DNA of 64,000 bases from the NCBI RefSeq assembly GCF_000511385.1, contig NC_023137.1, positions 1,433,001 through 1,497,000 of the forward strand. Direction: 5' to 3'. Positions 52,016-60,807 of the stretch are shown in pieces (within the stretch, counting starts at the first letter, position 1; every line of letters starts with the position of its first letter). Position numbers and translations under genes: made by a program. Under the pieces are notes generated by a model that was not told where the DNA came from, did not search any database, and worked only from the letters and a program-made list of their open reading frames with translations. Origin of the DNA: Phaeobacter gallaeciensis DSM 26640 (GTDB lineage: Bacteria; Pseudomonadota; Alphaproteobacteria; Rhodobacterales; Rhodobacteraceae).

Positions 52016-52882
52016 ATGTCAGCCCTGACCACCAGTCTTGTGACCACCGCCGCCCTGCTGCCGGAGCCTGCCGTACTGGCGCAGATGGCCGGCCTGCTGA
52101 TCGTGACCGGCGCGGTTGCCGGTGTTCTGGCGGGCCTGCTGGGGGTTGGTGGCGGCATCGTTCTGGTGCCTGCGTTTTTCTATGTCTTCCAGACGCTTGG
52201 CTATGGCGGTGATCAGCTGATGCAGATGTGTCTGGCGACCTCGCTTGCGACGATCATTGTGACCTCCCTGCGCTCGGTGATGAGTCACAATAAGAAGGGT
52301 GCGGTGGATTGGGAGATCCTGCGCGGCTGGGGACCGGGGATTGCCATCGGCGCCATCATCGGCGTCACGGTGGCATCCTCGCTGCGCTCCACCACATTGC
52401 AGGCGCTGTTTGGCGTGCTGGCGTTGGTGATCGGGCTTTACATGGCTTTTGGGCGCGCAGACTGGCGGCTGGGACAGGAGATGCCAAAGGGCGCACGGCG
52501 CATGGTTCTGTCGCCGATGGTGGGGTTTCTGTCGGTGCTGATGGGCATTGGCGGGGGCAGTTTCGGCGTGCCACTGATGAGCCTGCATGCAACGCCGATT
52601 CACCGCGCGGTGGCGACGGCGGCGGGCTTTGGCGTGATCATCGCGGTGCCCTCGGTGATCGGGTTTCTGTTCCTGCCTGTTGAGGCATCGGTGCGCCCGC
52701 CGCTCACCGTTGGGGCGGTCAATCTGGTCGCCTTTGTGGTGGTGATTGCGATGACGCTGATCACCGCCCCTTGGGGGGTGAAACAGGCCCATGCGATGGA
52801 TCCGAAACCATTGAAGCGCGTGTTTGCGGTGTTTCTGATCCTGGTGGCGCTGAACATGCTGCGAAAGTCGCTCGGTTTTTGA
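52016..52882 (+). CDS. TauE/SafE (TSUP) family permease
   Basis: Inner-membrane protein of 288 residues with about eight helices. The duplicated family motif is visible as VLAGLLGVGGGIVLVPAF (about 39-56) and LSVLMGIGGGSFGVPLMS (about 172-189). TSUP proteins move sulfite, sulfoacetate or other organic anions across the inner membrane. GAGGAG precedes the start. The next gene, 19 bases downstream, encodes a dioxygenase-like protein; a functional link is possible but unproven. Confidence 0.88.
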   Translation: MSALTTSLVTTAALLPEPAVLAQMAGLLIVTGAVAGVLAGLLGVGGGIVLVPAFFYVFQTLGYGGDQLMQMCLATSLATIIVTSLRSVMSHNKKGAVDWEILRGWGPGIAIGAIIGVTVASSLRSTTLQALFGVLALVIGLYMAFGRADWRLGQEMPKGARRMVLSPMVGFLSVLMGIGGGSFGVPLMSLHATPIHRAVATAAGFGVIIAVPSVIGFLFLPVEASVRPPLTVGAVNLVAFVVVIAMTLITAPWGVKQAHAMDPKPLKRVFAVFLILVALNMLRKSLGF

Positions 52883-52901
52883 TTTTTGTTGAGGTTTCGC
52901 A

Positions 52902-53696
52902 ATGATCTGGCAGGATTTCTTAACGCGAGGATGGTGTCACTTTCCCGCCGATGCAGCGACCTTGGCCTGGGCGCGATATGCGCATCAGGCAGGCGTTCAG
53001 GCGTTAGCGGATCCGGCGAATGCCGACTGGCTGCAATGCGAGGGGACCTGGTTCATTGGGGTAGATGCGCTGCCCAATGATGCGCGTGGTCAATTGCCCG
53101 CTGGTCCGGCACTGGCGGGGCCAGCCATCGATTTTATCAACTGGCATCTTGGGGGGCTGCCGGATCTGCATCGCGGGCAGGTGTCTTCGGTCTTTCCCGG
53201 ATATCCTCGGCCCCGTCCGGGAGAGGATGAGGCGGCTTTGCGCTACCGGATCAAACGGGATGCGGCCCATGTCGATGGGGTGAAGATGTTCGGCGATGCC
53301 CGTCGCCGCCGGGTGGAGGAACCGCATGCCTGGGTCCTCGGCCTGCCGTTGAACGACAGCAGTCCCGATGCCTCACCTCTGGTGATCTGGGAGGGCAGTC
53401 ATGTGATCATGCGCCGTGCCTTTGCACCGGTGTTCGACGGCATCCCATCGGAGCAATGGGGCGAGGTCGATGTGACCGACGCCTATACGGCCGCCCGCAA
53501 GCAGGTGTTCGAGATCTGTCCGCGTGTCACGGTGTCGGCAAAACCGGGGGAGGCCTATCTGATGCACCGGCTATGTCTGCACGGTGTTGCGCCCTGGGCA
53601 GAGGGCGCCAGCGCACCTGAAGAAGGCCGCATGATCGCCTATTTCCGACCTGAGATGGCGGATTGGACAGATCCGTCGCGGGGTTGGTTGTCTTAG
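52902..53696 (+). CDS. Putative Fe(II)/2-oxoglutarate dioxygenase, phytanoyl-CoA hydroxylase-like
   Basis: Protein of 264 residues. The iron-binding facial triad can be placed at His123 and Asp125 (AAHVDGVK) with His227 (CLHGVAPW), and a 2-oxoglutarate arginine at 249 (AYFRPE). SPLVIWEGSHVIM matches the PhyH-type GSH segment. No signal peptide is present. The arrangement supports a PhyH-like fold; the substrate is unknown. It lies 19 bases after the TSUP permease gene. Confidence 0.6.
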   Translation: MIWQDFLTRGWCHFPADAATLAWARYAHQAGVQALADPANADWLQCEGTWFIGVDALPNDARGQLPAGPALAGPAIDFINWHLGGLPDLHRGQVSSVFPGYPRPRPGEDEAALRYRIKRDAAHVDGVKMFGDARRRRVEEPHAWVLGLPLNDSSPDASPLVIWEGSHVIMRRAFAPVFDGIPSEQWGEVDVTDAYTAARKQVFEICPRVTVSAKPGEAYLMHRLCLHGVAPWAEGASAPEEGRMIAYFRPEMADWTDPSRGWLS

Positions 53697-53715
53697 GTCA
53701 GTAACCCTGCCGAAA

Positions 53716-53733
53716 TGTTTCGCGTGCGAAACA
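53716..53733. other. Perfect 18-bp palindrome between converging genes
   Basis: TGTTTCGC-GT-GCGAAACA in the 162-base gap between the dioxygenase-like gene and the DUF1289 gene. It resembles parS arms (TGTTTC/GAAACA), but the centre is two bases longer than canonical parS. It could be a terminator hairpin without a T-tract or a protein-binding site. Confidence 0.4.
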
Positions 53734-53858
53734 ATAGGTCAGGGGTTGTTCCGCATGATTTTCAAAAGGTTACCGAGCTGCGCGCGGCTTTCGGTGGCAG
53801 AATACTGTGCGTTGTCAGCCCGCTGTCCGTTGCCGCGCAACAGTTGCCGCGCGCCGCG

Positions 53859-54092
53859 TTAGCTGCGGTTTAGGCGGGCGTTGCGGCCGCCGCGGCGCTT
53901 GGTCAGCTCCTTGGCACGGTCGGGCAGGGTCTCCAGCAGCTCGGCGCGTTCGGCGTTGCTCATTTTGGACCAGCGGGTGATCTCATCAATGGAACGATAG
54001 CAACCGGTGCAGATCCGCGCTTCCGGGTGGACGACACAGATTTGGATGCAGGGCGATTGCACCTCGTCACGTTTCCAGACCTCGTCGCTCAT
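53859..54092 (-). CDS. DUF1289 domain protein
   Basis: A 77-residue protein with four cysteines in QSPCIQICVVHPEARICTGCYRSIDEITRWSKM, the DUF1289 zinc- or iron-sulfur-binding pattern, and a basic C-terminus. AGGA precedes the ATG at 54092. It follows ruvX after five bases and belongs to the ccmI-ruvX message. Function unknown. Confidence 0.88.
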   Translation of the reverse strand: MSDEVWKRDEVQSPCIQICVVHPEARICTGCYRSIDEITRWSKMSNAERAELLETLPDRAKELTKRRGGRNARLNRS

Positions 54093-54097
54093 CAGCT

Positions 54098-54571
54098 TTA
54101 TCCTGCCTTGATATGGCGCATCCGGTCGAGCGCCCCTTGCAGGATATACGAAGCGGCGACGTGATCGATCACCTCTGCGCGACGTTTTCTGCTCGTATCC
54201 GCCTCCAAAAGCGCTCTTTCGGCGGCAACCGTGCTTAAGCGTTCGTCCCAAAAGCCGATTGGCAGCTCTGTCAGCTTGGTAAGATTGCGGGCAAAGGCGC
54301 GGGTTTTCTGACAGCGCGGTCCTTCGGTGCCATCCATATTGCGGGGCAAGCCCAACAACAGTGCTCCGACCTCACGGGCTTTGACGATTTCGAAGAGGCG
54401 TTCTGCATCCAGCGTGAATTTCTTGCGCCGGATGGTTTCGAGCGGGGTGGCGACGGTGCCCATCCGGTCCGAAATGGCGACGCCCACGGTCTTATCGCCA
54501 AAATCCAGCCCGGCAATCGGAGTGAAATTCGGGACGGCCGCCGCAAAGGTTTCAAAGTCGTCGTAGATCAT
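54098..54571 (-). CDS. ruvX: YqgF/RuvX-family putative Holliday junction resolvase or pre-16S nuclease
   Basis: RNase H-fold protein of 157 residues. IAGLDFGDKTVGVAISDRMG carries the first catalytic aspartate, LLLGLPRNMDGTEGPRC follows, and DERLSTVAAERAL with VIDHVAASYILQGAL hold the later acidic residues. In E. coli the homologue trims the 5' end of pre-16S rRNA. It overlaps the ccmI stop by four bases, which sets the ATG at 54571. Confidence 0.93.
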   Translation of the reverse strand: MIYDDFETFAAAVPNFTPIAGLDFGDKTVGVAISDRMGTVATPLETIRRKKFTLDAERLFEIVKAREVGALLLGLPRNMDGTEGPRCQKTRAFARNLTKLTELPIGFWDERLSTVAAERALLEADTSRKRRAEVIDHVAASYILQGALDRMRHIKAG

Positions 54572-55824
54572 TGGGATAGTCCTGCCTGTTTGGCGGCGGC
54601 GGTGATGGTGGCGAGGGCCTCGGGCACCTCGGCGAAGACCTCTTGCGCCTCGGCATAGATGGCTTGCGCGCGCTCGGTCTGGTTCAGCACCGTGAGGGCG
54701 CCGATCAGCCGCGCCCATTCCTGCGGCGTGCCACCTGTGGTGGCCAGCCGGTCCGAGAGGCCCTCAACCATGCCACGGATCATCTGTTGGCGGTCTTCAA
54801 CGCTCATGTCTTCCGCGGCGGCGATATCATCGGCGCTGGGACCTGCAGCAGGGGCGGCGGGGGCGCGGCCCGGTGCAGGCACGCTGCCGGGGGTGATCGG
54901 TGTGTACTCAACACCGGCGCGATAGGCGATATCCTCAATCTGGGCAGTGATGGCGGTGACCCATGGCGCGCCTTCCGGTCCCATGGCGAGGGTTTCGCTC
55001 CAGACCTCATAGGCGACATCAGGGCGGCCGATCTGGGCCATCATCAGCCCCCAGTAGTAGCGCGCACCGCCATCGAAGCGGTCAAGTGTCAGGGTGGTGC
55101 GCAGGGCGTCTTCTGCCTCCGGGGAGACATAGCCGCCTGCGGCCATGATCTGCAGCTCTGCCAGCTCGCCGAAATCGCGGGCCTCAACATCGCCGGACAT
55201 GATGCGGATGTAGTTTGCCTTGGCTTTGGCAGCGGCGGCGAAATTGCCGAGGTTGGCCTCATGCTGGGCCAGCAGTGCTTGACCCTGCGCGTCGTTAACG
55301 CGTTTGCTGGCCGTGTCGCGCAGCTGATCAACCAGTGTGGCGTAGCCCGGTTCTACCACGCGGGTGGGGCGTTCCGGTGCGTCGGCCTCCGCCTCAGCCT
55401 GGGTGGGGCGGGTGGCCGCGCGTTCCGCGGCGGCGTCGATGCGCAGTTGCAGGCCAAGGTCGCTGTAACCCGGCGCGCCGAGATTGGCATAGAGCAAGTA
55501 GGTGCCGCCGCAGACCAGTCCGATCAGCGCGATGGCCGCAGCACTGGTCAGGGCGCGGGGCTGGGTGTGGCCGCTGGCGGCGGCCTGGACCTGAGCGTCG
55601 GCGCTTAGGATGCGGCGGGAGATTTCGGTTCGGATACGCTCGGCATCGCTGGCCTGCAGAACCCCGCGCGCCAGATCCTTGTCCACATCGCGCAATTGCT
55701 GGCGATAGACCTGCAGGTCATAGGCGGCGGCCGGCTCGCCGCTGTCGCGTCCGCGCAGCAGCACGAGGGACAGCAGCGTGGCGGTGGCCAGCGTGATGAG
55801 GCTGATAACGATCCAGAAGGTCAT
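54568..55824 (-). CDS. ccmI: c-type cytochrome biogenesis protein CcmI
   Basis: Protein of 418 residues. Two transmembrane helices (about 3-24 and about 94-114) enclose a cytoplasmic loop with YDLQVYRQQLRDVDKDLARGVL, and a long periplasmic TPR part follows (about 160-418, with SEAEDALRTTLTLDRFDGGARYYWGLMMAQIG-like repeats). CcmI binds apocytochrome c C-termini and hands them to the haem ligase CcmF-CcmH. It is the first gene of the ccmI-ruvX-DUF1289 message; other ccm genes are not in the window. Confidence 0.9.
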   Translation of the reverse strand: MTFWIVISLITLATATLLSLVLLRGRDSGEPAAAYDLQVYRQQLRDVDKDLARGVLQASDAERIRTEISRRILSADAQVQAAASGHTQPRALTSAAAIALIGLVCGGTYLLYANLGAPGYSDLGLQLRIDAAAERAATRPTQAEAEADAPERPTRVVEPGYATLVDQLRDTASKRVNDAQGQALLAQHEANLGNFAAAAKAKANYIRIMSGDVEARDFGELAELQIMAAGGYVSPEAEDALRTTLTLDRFDGGARYYWGLMMAQIGRPDVAYEVWSETLAMGPEGAPWVTAITAQIEDIAYRAGVEYTPITPGSVPAPGRAPAAPAAGPSADDIAAAEDMSVEDRQQMIRGMVEGLSDRLATTGGTPQEWARLIGALTVLNQTERAQAIYAEAQEVFAEVPEALATITAAAKQAGLSQ

Positions 55825-55963
55825 GGGGGCTCCCGCAGTTTCAATCCCATGTATAGCGGTCTGGGGTCAGAAAAAAGGCCAAACGGCTGCGGCGCGCTGT
55901 CCCGGCAGATGGTGATGAGGATGCAAATGGTGCGTTGAGCCTGTGGTGTCTTTGCTGCCTGAT

Positions 55964-55987
55964 GTCGCAACCATGCATGATTGCGAC
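55964..55987. promoter_or_regulatory. 24-bp palindrome in front of the sarcosine oxidase operon
   Basis: GTCGCAA (55964-55970) and TTGCGAC (55981-55987) flank a centre containing the palindrome CATGCATG; 11 of 12 base pairs are symmetric. It lies 70 bases upstream of soxB in the 232-base gap to the divergent ccmI gene, a typical place for an operator of the sox operon. The regulator is not in the window. Confidence 0.6.
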
Positions 55988-56056
55988 GATAAACGGCGCA
56001 GGTCAGCCTTGTCTGTGGTGCATACCCGTTAACAGTCTCGAACCACGGATTCGCCC

Positions 56057-57301
56057 ATGAAACGTTATTCTGCCTTTGCTGTCGCGCGTGAGGCGCTGCG
56101 CTACCACACCGGATGGGAACGCGCCTGGCGCTCTCCCGAACCCAAACGCCACTATGATGTGATCATCGTCGGGGCCGGTGGCCATGGTCTGGCCACGGCT
56201 TATTTCCTTGGAAAGAACTATGGCATCACCAATGTCGCGGTTCTGGAAAAGGGCTGGCTGGGGGGCGGCAATACCGGGCGCAACACCACCATCATCCGCT
56301 CCAACTACCTTCAGGATCCCTCGGCGGCGATCTATGAGAAGTCGCGTTCGCTCTATGAGACGATGAGCCAGGACATCAACTACAACGTGATGTTCAGCCC
56401 GCGGGGCGTGATCATGCTGGCGCAGACTGAGCATGAGGTGCGCGGCTACAAGCGCACCGCCCATGCCAATGCGCTGCAAGGGGTGCAGACCGAATGGATC
56501 GAGCCTGCGCGGGTGAAGGAACTGGTGCCGATCATCAACCTCGAAGGGCCGCGCTATCCGGTTCTGGGCGGGCTCTGGCAGGAACGCGGTGGTACCGCGC
56601 GCCATGATGCGGTGGCCTGGGGCTATGCGCGGGCCTGTTCCAACATGGGCATGGACATCATCCAGCAGTGCGAAGTCACCGGTGTGCGCAATGAAAACGG
56701 CCGTGTCGTCGGTGTGGACACCACCAAGGGGGCCATCGACTGCGACAAGCTGGGCATGGTGGTTGCGGGCAATTGTTCGCATCTCTCCGAAATGGCCGGT
56801 TTCCGTCTGCCGGTGGAAAGCGTGGCGCTGCAGGCGCTGGTGTCTGAGCCGATCAAACCCTGCATGGATGTGGTTGTGATGGCCAACACCGTACATGGTT
56901 ACATGTCCCAGTCCGACAAGGGCGAGATGGTCATCGGCGGCGGCACCGACGGGTTCAACAACTACACCCAGCGCGGATCCTTCCATCATATCGAGGAAAC
57001 CGTGCGCGCCCTCAATGAGACCTTCCCGATGGTCAGCCGTCTGAAGATGCTGCGCCAGTGGGGCGGGATCGTGGATGTAACGGGCGACCGTTCACCGCTG
57101 ATCTCCAAGACGCCGGTTGGCAATATCTTTGTCAACGCAGGCTGGGGTACCGGTGGCTTCAAGGCGATCCCGGGCTCCGGCTGGGCGATGGCGGAACTGA
57201 TGGCCACAGGTCATTCGCCGTTGGCCGAAGAGTTTTCGATGATGCGCTTCAAAGAAGGCAAATTCATCGACGAGAGCGTCGCAGCGGGTGTGGCACACTG
57301 A
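56057..57301 (+). CDS. soxB: Sarcosine oxidase beta subunit
   Basis: Flavoprotein subunit of 414 residues that demethylates sarcosine to glycine. The FAD-binding Rossmann motif is DVIIVGAGGHGLATAYFLG (about 34-52), followed by GWLGGGNTGRNTTIIRSNYL and a C-terminal GWGTGGFKAIPGSGWAMAELM. The size matches the beta subunit of heterotetrameric TSOX, which carries covalent FMN and substrate-binding residues. It is the first gene of soxBDAG. Confidence 0.95.
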   Translation: MKRYSAFAVAREALRYHTGWERAWRSPEPKRHYDVIIVGAGGHGLATAYFLGKNYGITNVAVLEKGWLGGGNTGRNTTIIRSNYLQDPSAAIYEKSRSLYETMSQDINYNVMFSPRGVIMLAQTEHEVRGYKRTAHANALQGVQTEWIEPARVKELVPIINLEGPRYPVLGGLWQERGGTARHDAVAWGYARACSNMGMDIIQQCEVTGVRNENGRVVGVDTTKGAIDCDKLGMVVAGNCSHLSEMAGFRLPVESVALQALVSEPIKPCMDVVVMANTVHGYMSQSDKGEMVIGGGTDGFNNYTQRGSFHHIEETVRALNETFPMVSRLKMLRQWGGIVDVTGDRSPLISKTPVGNIFVNAGWGTGGFKAIPGSGWAMAELMATGHSPLAEEFSMMRFKEGKFIDESVAAGVAH

Positions 57302-57315
57302 TGCCGCGCACCGTC

Positions 57316-57360
57316 GCAAAATTCTTGGAAGAATTTTGCCGAGGATCTTCGAAAATCCTT
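57316..57360. repeat. Two consecutive hairpins in the soxB-soxD spacer
   Basis: GCAAAATTCTT-GG-AAGAATTTTGC (57316-57339) is a perfect inverted repeat, followed at 57341-57360 by a second one built on GAGGAT/ATCCTT around TTCGAA. They fill the 85-base gap inside the operon and look like a REP-type intergenic repeat. They may stabilise or process the mRNA between soxB and soxD. Confidence 0.65.
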
Positions 57361-57386
57361 GGCCCCCAGTTGGAGAGGTCCGCACA

Positions 57387-57716
57387 ATGCTGATCCTTGA
57401 ATGCCCGTATTGCGGCGTCAAAGCCGAAGAAACCGAACTGGCCGCAGGTGGCGAGGCGCATCTGAAGCGTTTTGGCCCCGGTTCGTCAGATGAAGAGTTT
57501 CATGACTATCTGTTCATGCGCGAAAACCCCAAGGGGGTGCATTTTGAACGCTGGCGTCACGCCAATGGCTGCGGCAAGTGGTTCCATGCTGCGCGCTGCA
57601 CCACCACGCTTGAGGTCTTTGGCACCTATTCTGCACAGACCACGGAGCCGCCGCAGGAGATCCTTGACGCGGTCTCGGCCAAGCGTCCCGGTTGGACATG
57701 GCGGGATCTGAAATGA
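57387..57716 (+). CDS. soxD: Sarcosine oxidase delta subunit
   Basis: Small subunit of 109 residues with a zinc site built from CPYCG near the N-terminus and later His/Cys residues (RHANGCGKWFHAARCTTTLEV). ETELAAGGEAHLKRFGPGSSDEEFHDYLFMR is typical of the family. TGGAGAGG precedes the ATG at 57387. Confidence 0.94.
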   Translation: MLILECPYCGVKAEETELAAGGEAHLKRFGPGSSDEEFHDYLFMRENPKGVHFERWRHANGCGKWFHAARCTTTLEVFGTYSAQTTEPPQEILDAVSAKRPGWTWRDLK

Positions 57717-57774
57717 TCGCCTCTCTGAACGTTATCCCCCTTTTCGTCGCCCTCTCTTGCGAAAGGTCCGCCAC

Positions 57775-60700
57775 ATGAGCACGCGCCTTGCCAAAAACGG
57801 CCGGTTGATCGACCGGTCCAAACAGATCGAATTCACCTTCAACGGCAAGCGGATGAAGGGCTATGCAGGCGACACACTGGCGTCTGCCCTGTTGGCCAAT
57901 GACCAGATGATGGTTGGCCGCTCGTTCAAATATCACCGTCCGCGTGGTCTGGTGGCAGCTGGTCCCGAAGAGCCCAACGCCCTTGTCGGGCTGGGGACGG
58001 GTGATCGTTTTGAGCCGAACCAGCGCGCCACCACGACCGAGCTGTTCTCGGGCCTGTCGGCGCAGTCGCAGAACCACTGGCCGAGCCTTGAGTTTGACGT
58101 CGGGGTCGCCAATAACGCGCTGGCCCGGTTCCTGCCTGCGGGTTTCTATTACAAGATGTTCATCCACCCGCGCCCCTTGTGGAAACATGTCTATGAGCCG
58201 ATCATCCGTCACTCTGCCGGTCTGGGCAAGGCGCCGGACAAGGAGTTGAAGGACGCCGACACCTACGAGCATTTCTATTATTTCGTGGATGTACTGGTGA
58301 TTGGTGGCGGTGTGGCCGGTCTTCAGGCGGCCAAGGCGGCGGCCAGCTCCGGTGCCAAGGTGCTGCTGATCGAGCAGAACAACCATTGGGGTGGGCGTGC
58401 GCCGGTTGATGGCGGCACCATTGATGGGATGGAGCCAGATGCCTGGGTTGAGAAAACCCTCGCCGAGCTGCACGCCATGGAGAATGTCACCCTGCGCGAC
58501 CGCTGCATGGGCGCAGGCGTTTATGACCACGGCTACGCGCTGGGGTATGAGCGTCTGACCGATCATGCGCCGGGGCAGGGTGGTCCGCGCCACCGTCTGT
58601 GGCGGATCCGGGCGAGCCAGATTGTCACGGCAACCGGTGCCATCGAACGGCCGCTGTCCTTTGCCGGGAATGATGTTCCGGGCGTGATGCTGGCGGCCTC
58701 CATGCGTGATTATGCGGTGAACTGGGGGGTGACCCCGGGCCAGAAGGTCGTGGTCGCCACCAACAATGACGACGCCTATCGCACCGCAATTGCGCTGCAT
58801 GGCGCGGGTGTTGAGGTGGTCCGCGTGCTGGACGCTCGCGACAGCGGCGGTGGTGCTTTGATGGAAGAGGTCCGTCAGCTGGGCATTCGTGTTGAATGTG
58901 GCCGGGCCATTGCCAAAGTGAAAGGCGGCAAGCGCGTCACATCCGTGGCGATCTGCGCCCAGAACGGCGAAGGTGGCGCGCAGGAGGAGGTCGAGGCCGA
59001 TGCGGTGGCGATGTCCGGTGGCTGGTCGCCGGTTGTGCACCTGTGGTCCCATTGCGGTGGCAAGCTGGTCTGGGATCAGGCCCATGCGAATTTCCGTCCC
59101 GATGCCTCGCGTCCGCCGCTTGGTGCGGATGGCAATGGGTTTGTCATCGCTGCGGGTGCTGCCAATGGTGCCGCTGATCTGGGCGGCGCGCTGAGCGATG
59201 CGCAGGCCGCAGGTGAGGCGGCGGCGAAGGCTGCTGGCCGCAAGGTCAAAGCGGCTGCCGCTCCGGTCGGAGAGGCGCCGGTAGAGAAGGCGATGGAGCC
59301 GGTGTGGCTGATGCCTGCCAAGGCCGACATCAAGCTGCGCATGAAGACTTGGCTGGACTATCAGAACGACGTCAAGGTCTCAGACGTGCAGCTGGCGGCG
59401 CGCGAAGGTTTCGAAAGCGTCGAGCATACCAAGCGTTACACCACGCTGGGCATGGCGACCGATCAGGGGAAGCTCTCCAATATCAACGGCTTGGCGATCC
59501 TTGCTGATGCGCTTGGTTCTGAGATTCCGCAGGTGGGCACCACCACCTTCCGTCCGCCCTATCACCCGATTTCGATGGGGGCGATTGGCGGTGAGGCGCG
59601 CGGTGAGATCTTTCAGCCGCTGCGCAAGACGCCAATGTATGACTGGCACGACAGCAATGGTGCGGATTGGGAGCCGGTGGGCCAATGGCGCCGTCCCTTC
59701 GCCTACGTCCGCTCCGGCGAGGGCCTGCATGACGCGGTGAACCGCGAGGTGAAGAACACCCGCGAGAACCTCGGCCTGTTGGATGCCTCGACCCTGGGTA
59801 AGCTGATCGTGAAAGGTCCCGATGCGGGCAAGTTCCTCGACATGATGTACACCAACATGATGTCGACGCTGAAGGTCGGCAAATGCCGCTACGGTCTGAT
59901 GTGTTCGGAGAACGGGTTCCTGATCGATGATGGCGTGGTTGCGCGCATTGATGAGGATACCTGGCTCTGCCACACCACCACCGGCGGTGCCGAGCGGATC
60001 CATGGTCATATGGAAGAATGGCTCCAGACCGAATGGTGGGACTGGAAAGTCTATGTTGCCAATGTGACCGAACAGCTGGCGCAGGTTGCCGTGGTTGGCC
60101 CCAATGCCCGCAAGGTACTGGAGGAGCTGAACGAGAAAGCGGGCGGCGGCATGGATCTGTCCAAGGAGGCACTGCCCTTCATGGAATGGCGTGACGGGGA
60201 GATTGGCGGCTTCAAGGCGCGGGCCTACCGGATCTCCTTCTCCGGTGAGCTGTCCTATGAGATCGCGGTTGCGGCCTCGGACGGGCAGGCGTTCTGGACC
60301 GCCTTGATGGAGGCGGGCAAGGAATTCGGTGTGATGCCTTATGGCACCGAATGTCTGCACATCCTGCGGGCCGAAAAGGGCTTCATCATGATCGGCGATG
60401 AAACCGACGGAACGGTTATTCCGCAGGATCTGGGCTTGAACTGGGCGCTGTCGAAGAAGAAAGAGGACTTCCTCGGCAAGCGGGCGCATACCCGCAGCCA
60501 TATGGCCGATCCCGATCGCTGGCAGCTGGTGGGTCTGGAAACCACCGATGGCTCGGTCCTGCCGGATGGCGCCTATGCGGTGGGCAATGGGGTTAATGCC
60601 AATGGCCAGAAAAACACCATCGGTCGCGTGACCTCGACCTACTACTCCTCAAACTTGGGCCGTGGCATTGCCATGGGTCTGGTCAAGCATGGTCCCAAGC

Positions 60701-60807
60701 GGATGGGGGAGATCATCGAATTCCCCGGAACCGACGGGACAATCTACAAGGCCAAGATCGTTGATCAGGTCTTTTACGACAAGGAAGGGGAAAAGCAGAA
60801 TGTCTGA
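57775..60807 (+). CDS. soxA: Sarcosine oxidase alpha subunit
   Basis: Large subunit of 1010 residues. The N-terminal about 100 residues form a 2Fe-2S-ferredoxin-like fold (FTFNGKRMKGYAGDTLASALLAN). A dinucleotide-binding domain follows, with VLVIGGGVAGLQAAKAAASSGAKVLLIE. The C-terminal about 400 residues are a GcvT-like aminomethyltransferase fold (ENLGLLDASTLGKLIVKGPDAGKFLDMMYT, then AEKGFIMIGDETDGTVIPQDLGL) that passes the one-carbon unit to tetrahydrofolate. The start MSTRLAKNGRLIDR is typical. The gene overlaps soxG by eight bases. Confidence 0.95.
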   Translation: MSTRLAKNGRLIDRSKQIEFTFNGKRMKGYAGDTLASALLANDQMMVGRSFKYHRPRGLVAAGPEEPNALVGLGTGDRFEPNQRATTTELFSGLSAQSQNHWPSLEFDVGVANNALARFLPAGFYYKMFIHPRPLWKHVYEPIIRHSAGLGKAPDKELKDADTYEHFYYFVDVLVIGGGVAGLQAAKAAASSGAKVLLIEQNNHWGGRAPVDGGTIDGMEPDAWVEKTLAELHAMENVTLRDRCMGAGVYDHGYALGYERLTDHAPGQGGPRHRLWRIRASQIVTATGAIERPLSFAGNDVPGVMLAASMRDYAVNWGVTPGQKVVVATNNDDAYRTAIALHGAGVEVVRVLDARDSGGGALMEEVRQLGIRVECGRAIAKVKGGKRVTSVAICAQNGEGGAQEEVEADAVAMSGGWSPVVHLWSHCGGKLVWDQAHANFRPDASRPPLGADGNGFVIAAGAANGAADLGGALSDAQAAGEAAAKAAGRKVKAAAAPVGEAPVEKAMEPVWLMPAKADIKLRMKTWLDYQNDVKVSDVQLAAREGFESVEHTKRYTTLGMATDQGKLSNINGLAILADALGSEIPQVGTTTFRPPYHPISMGAIGGEARGEIFQPLRKTPMYDWHDSNGADWEPVGQWRRPFAYVRSGEGLHDAVNREVKNTRENLGLLDASTLGKLIVKGPDAGKFLDMMYTNMMSTLKVGKCRYGLMCSENGFLIDDGVVARIDEDTWLCHTTTGGAERIHGHMEEWLQTEWWDWKVYVANVTEQLAQVAVVGPNARKVLEELNEKAGGGMDLSKEALPFMEWRDGEIGGFKARAYRISFSGELSYEIAVAASDGQAFWTALMEAGKEFGVMPYGTECLHILRAEKGFIMIGDETDGTVIPQDLGLNWALSKKKEDFLGKRAHTRSHMADPDRWQLVGLETTDGSVLPDGAYAVGNGVNANGQKNTIGRVTSTYYSSNLGRGIAMGLVKHGPKRMGEIIEFPGTDGTIYKAKIVDQVFYDKEGEKQNV

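Noticed and set aside
53716..53733. Chromosomal parS site
   Set aside because: The arms match, but the centre is 18 bp overall instead of 16, and no parAB genes or further copies are in the window.
57514..59085. Long minus-strand open frame (about 523 codons) opposite soxD and soxA
   Set aside because: Shadow of clearly recognised sarcosine oxidase genes; no domain evidence.
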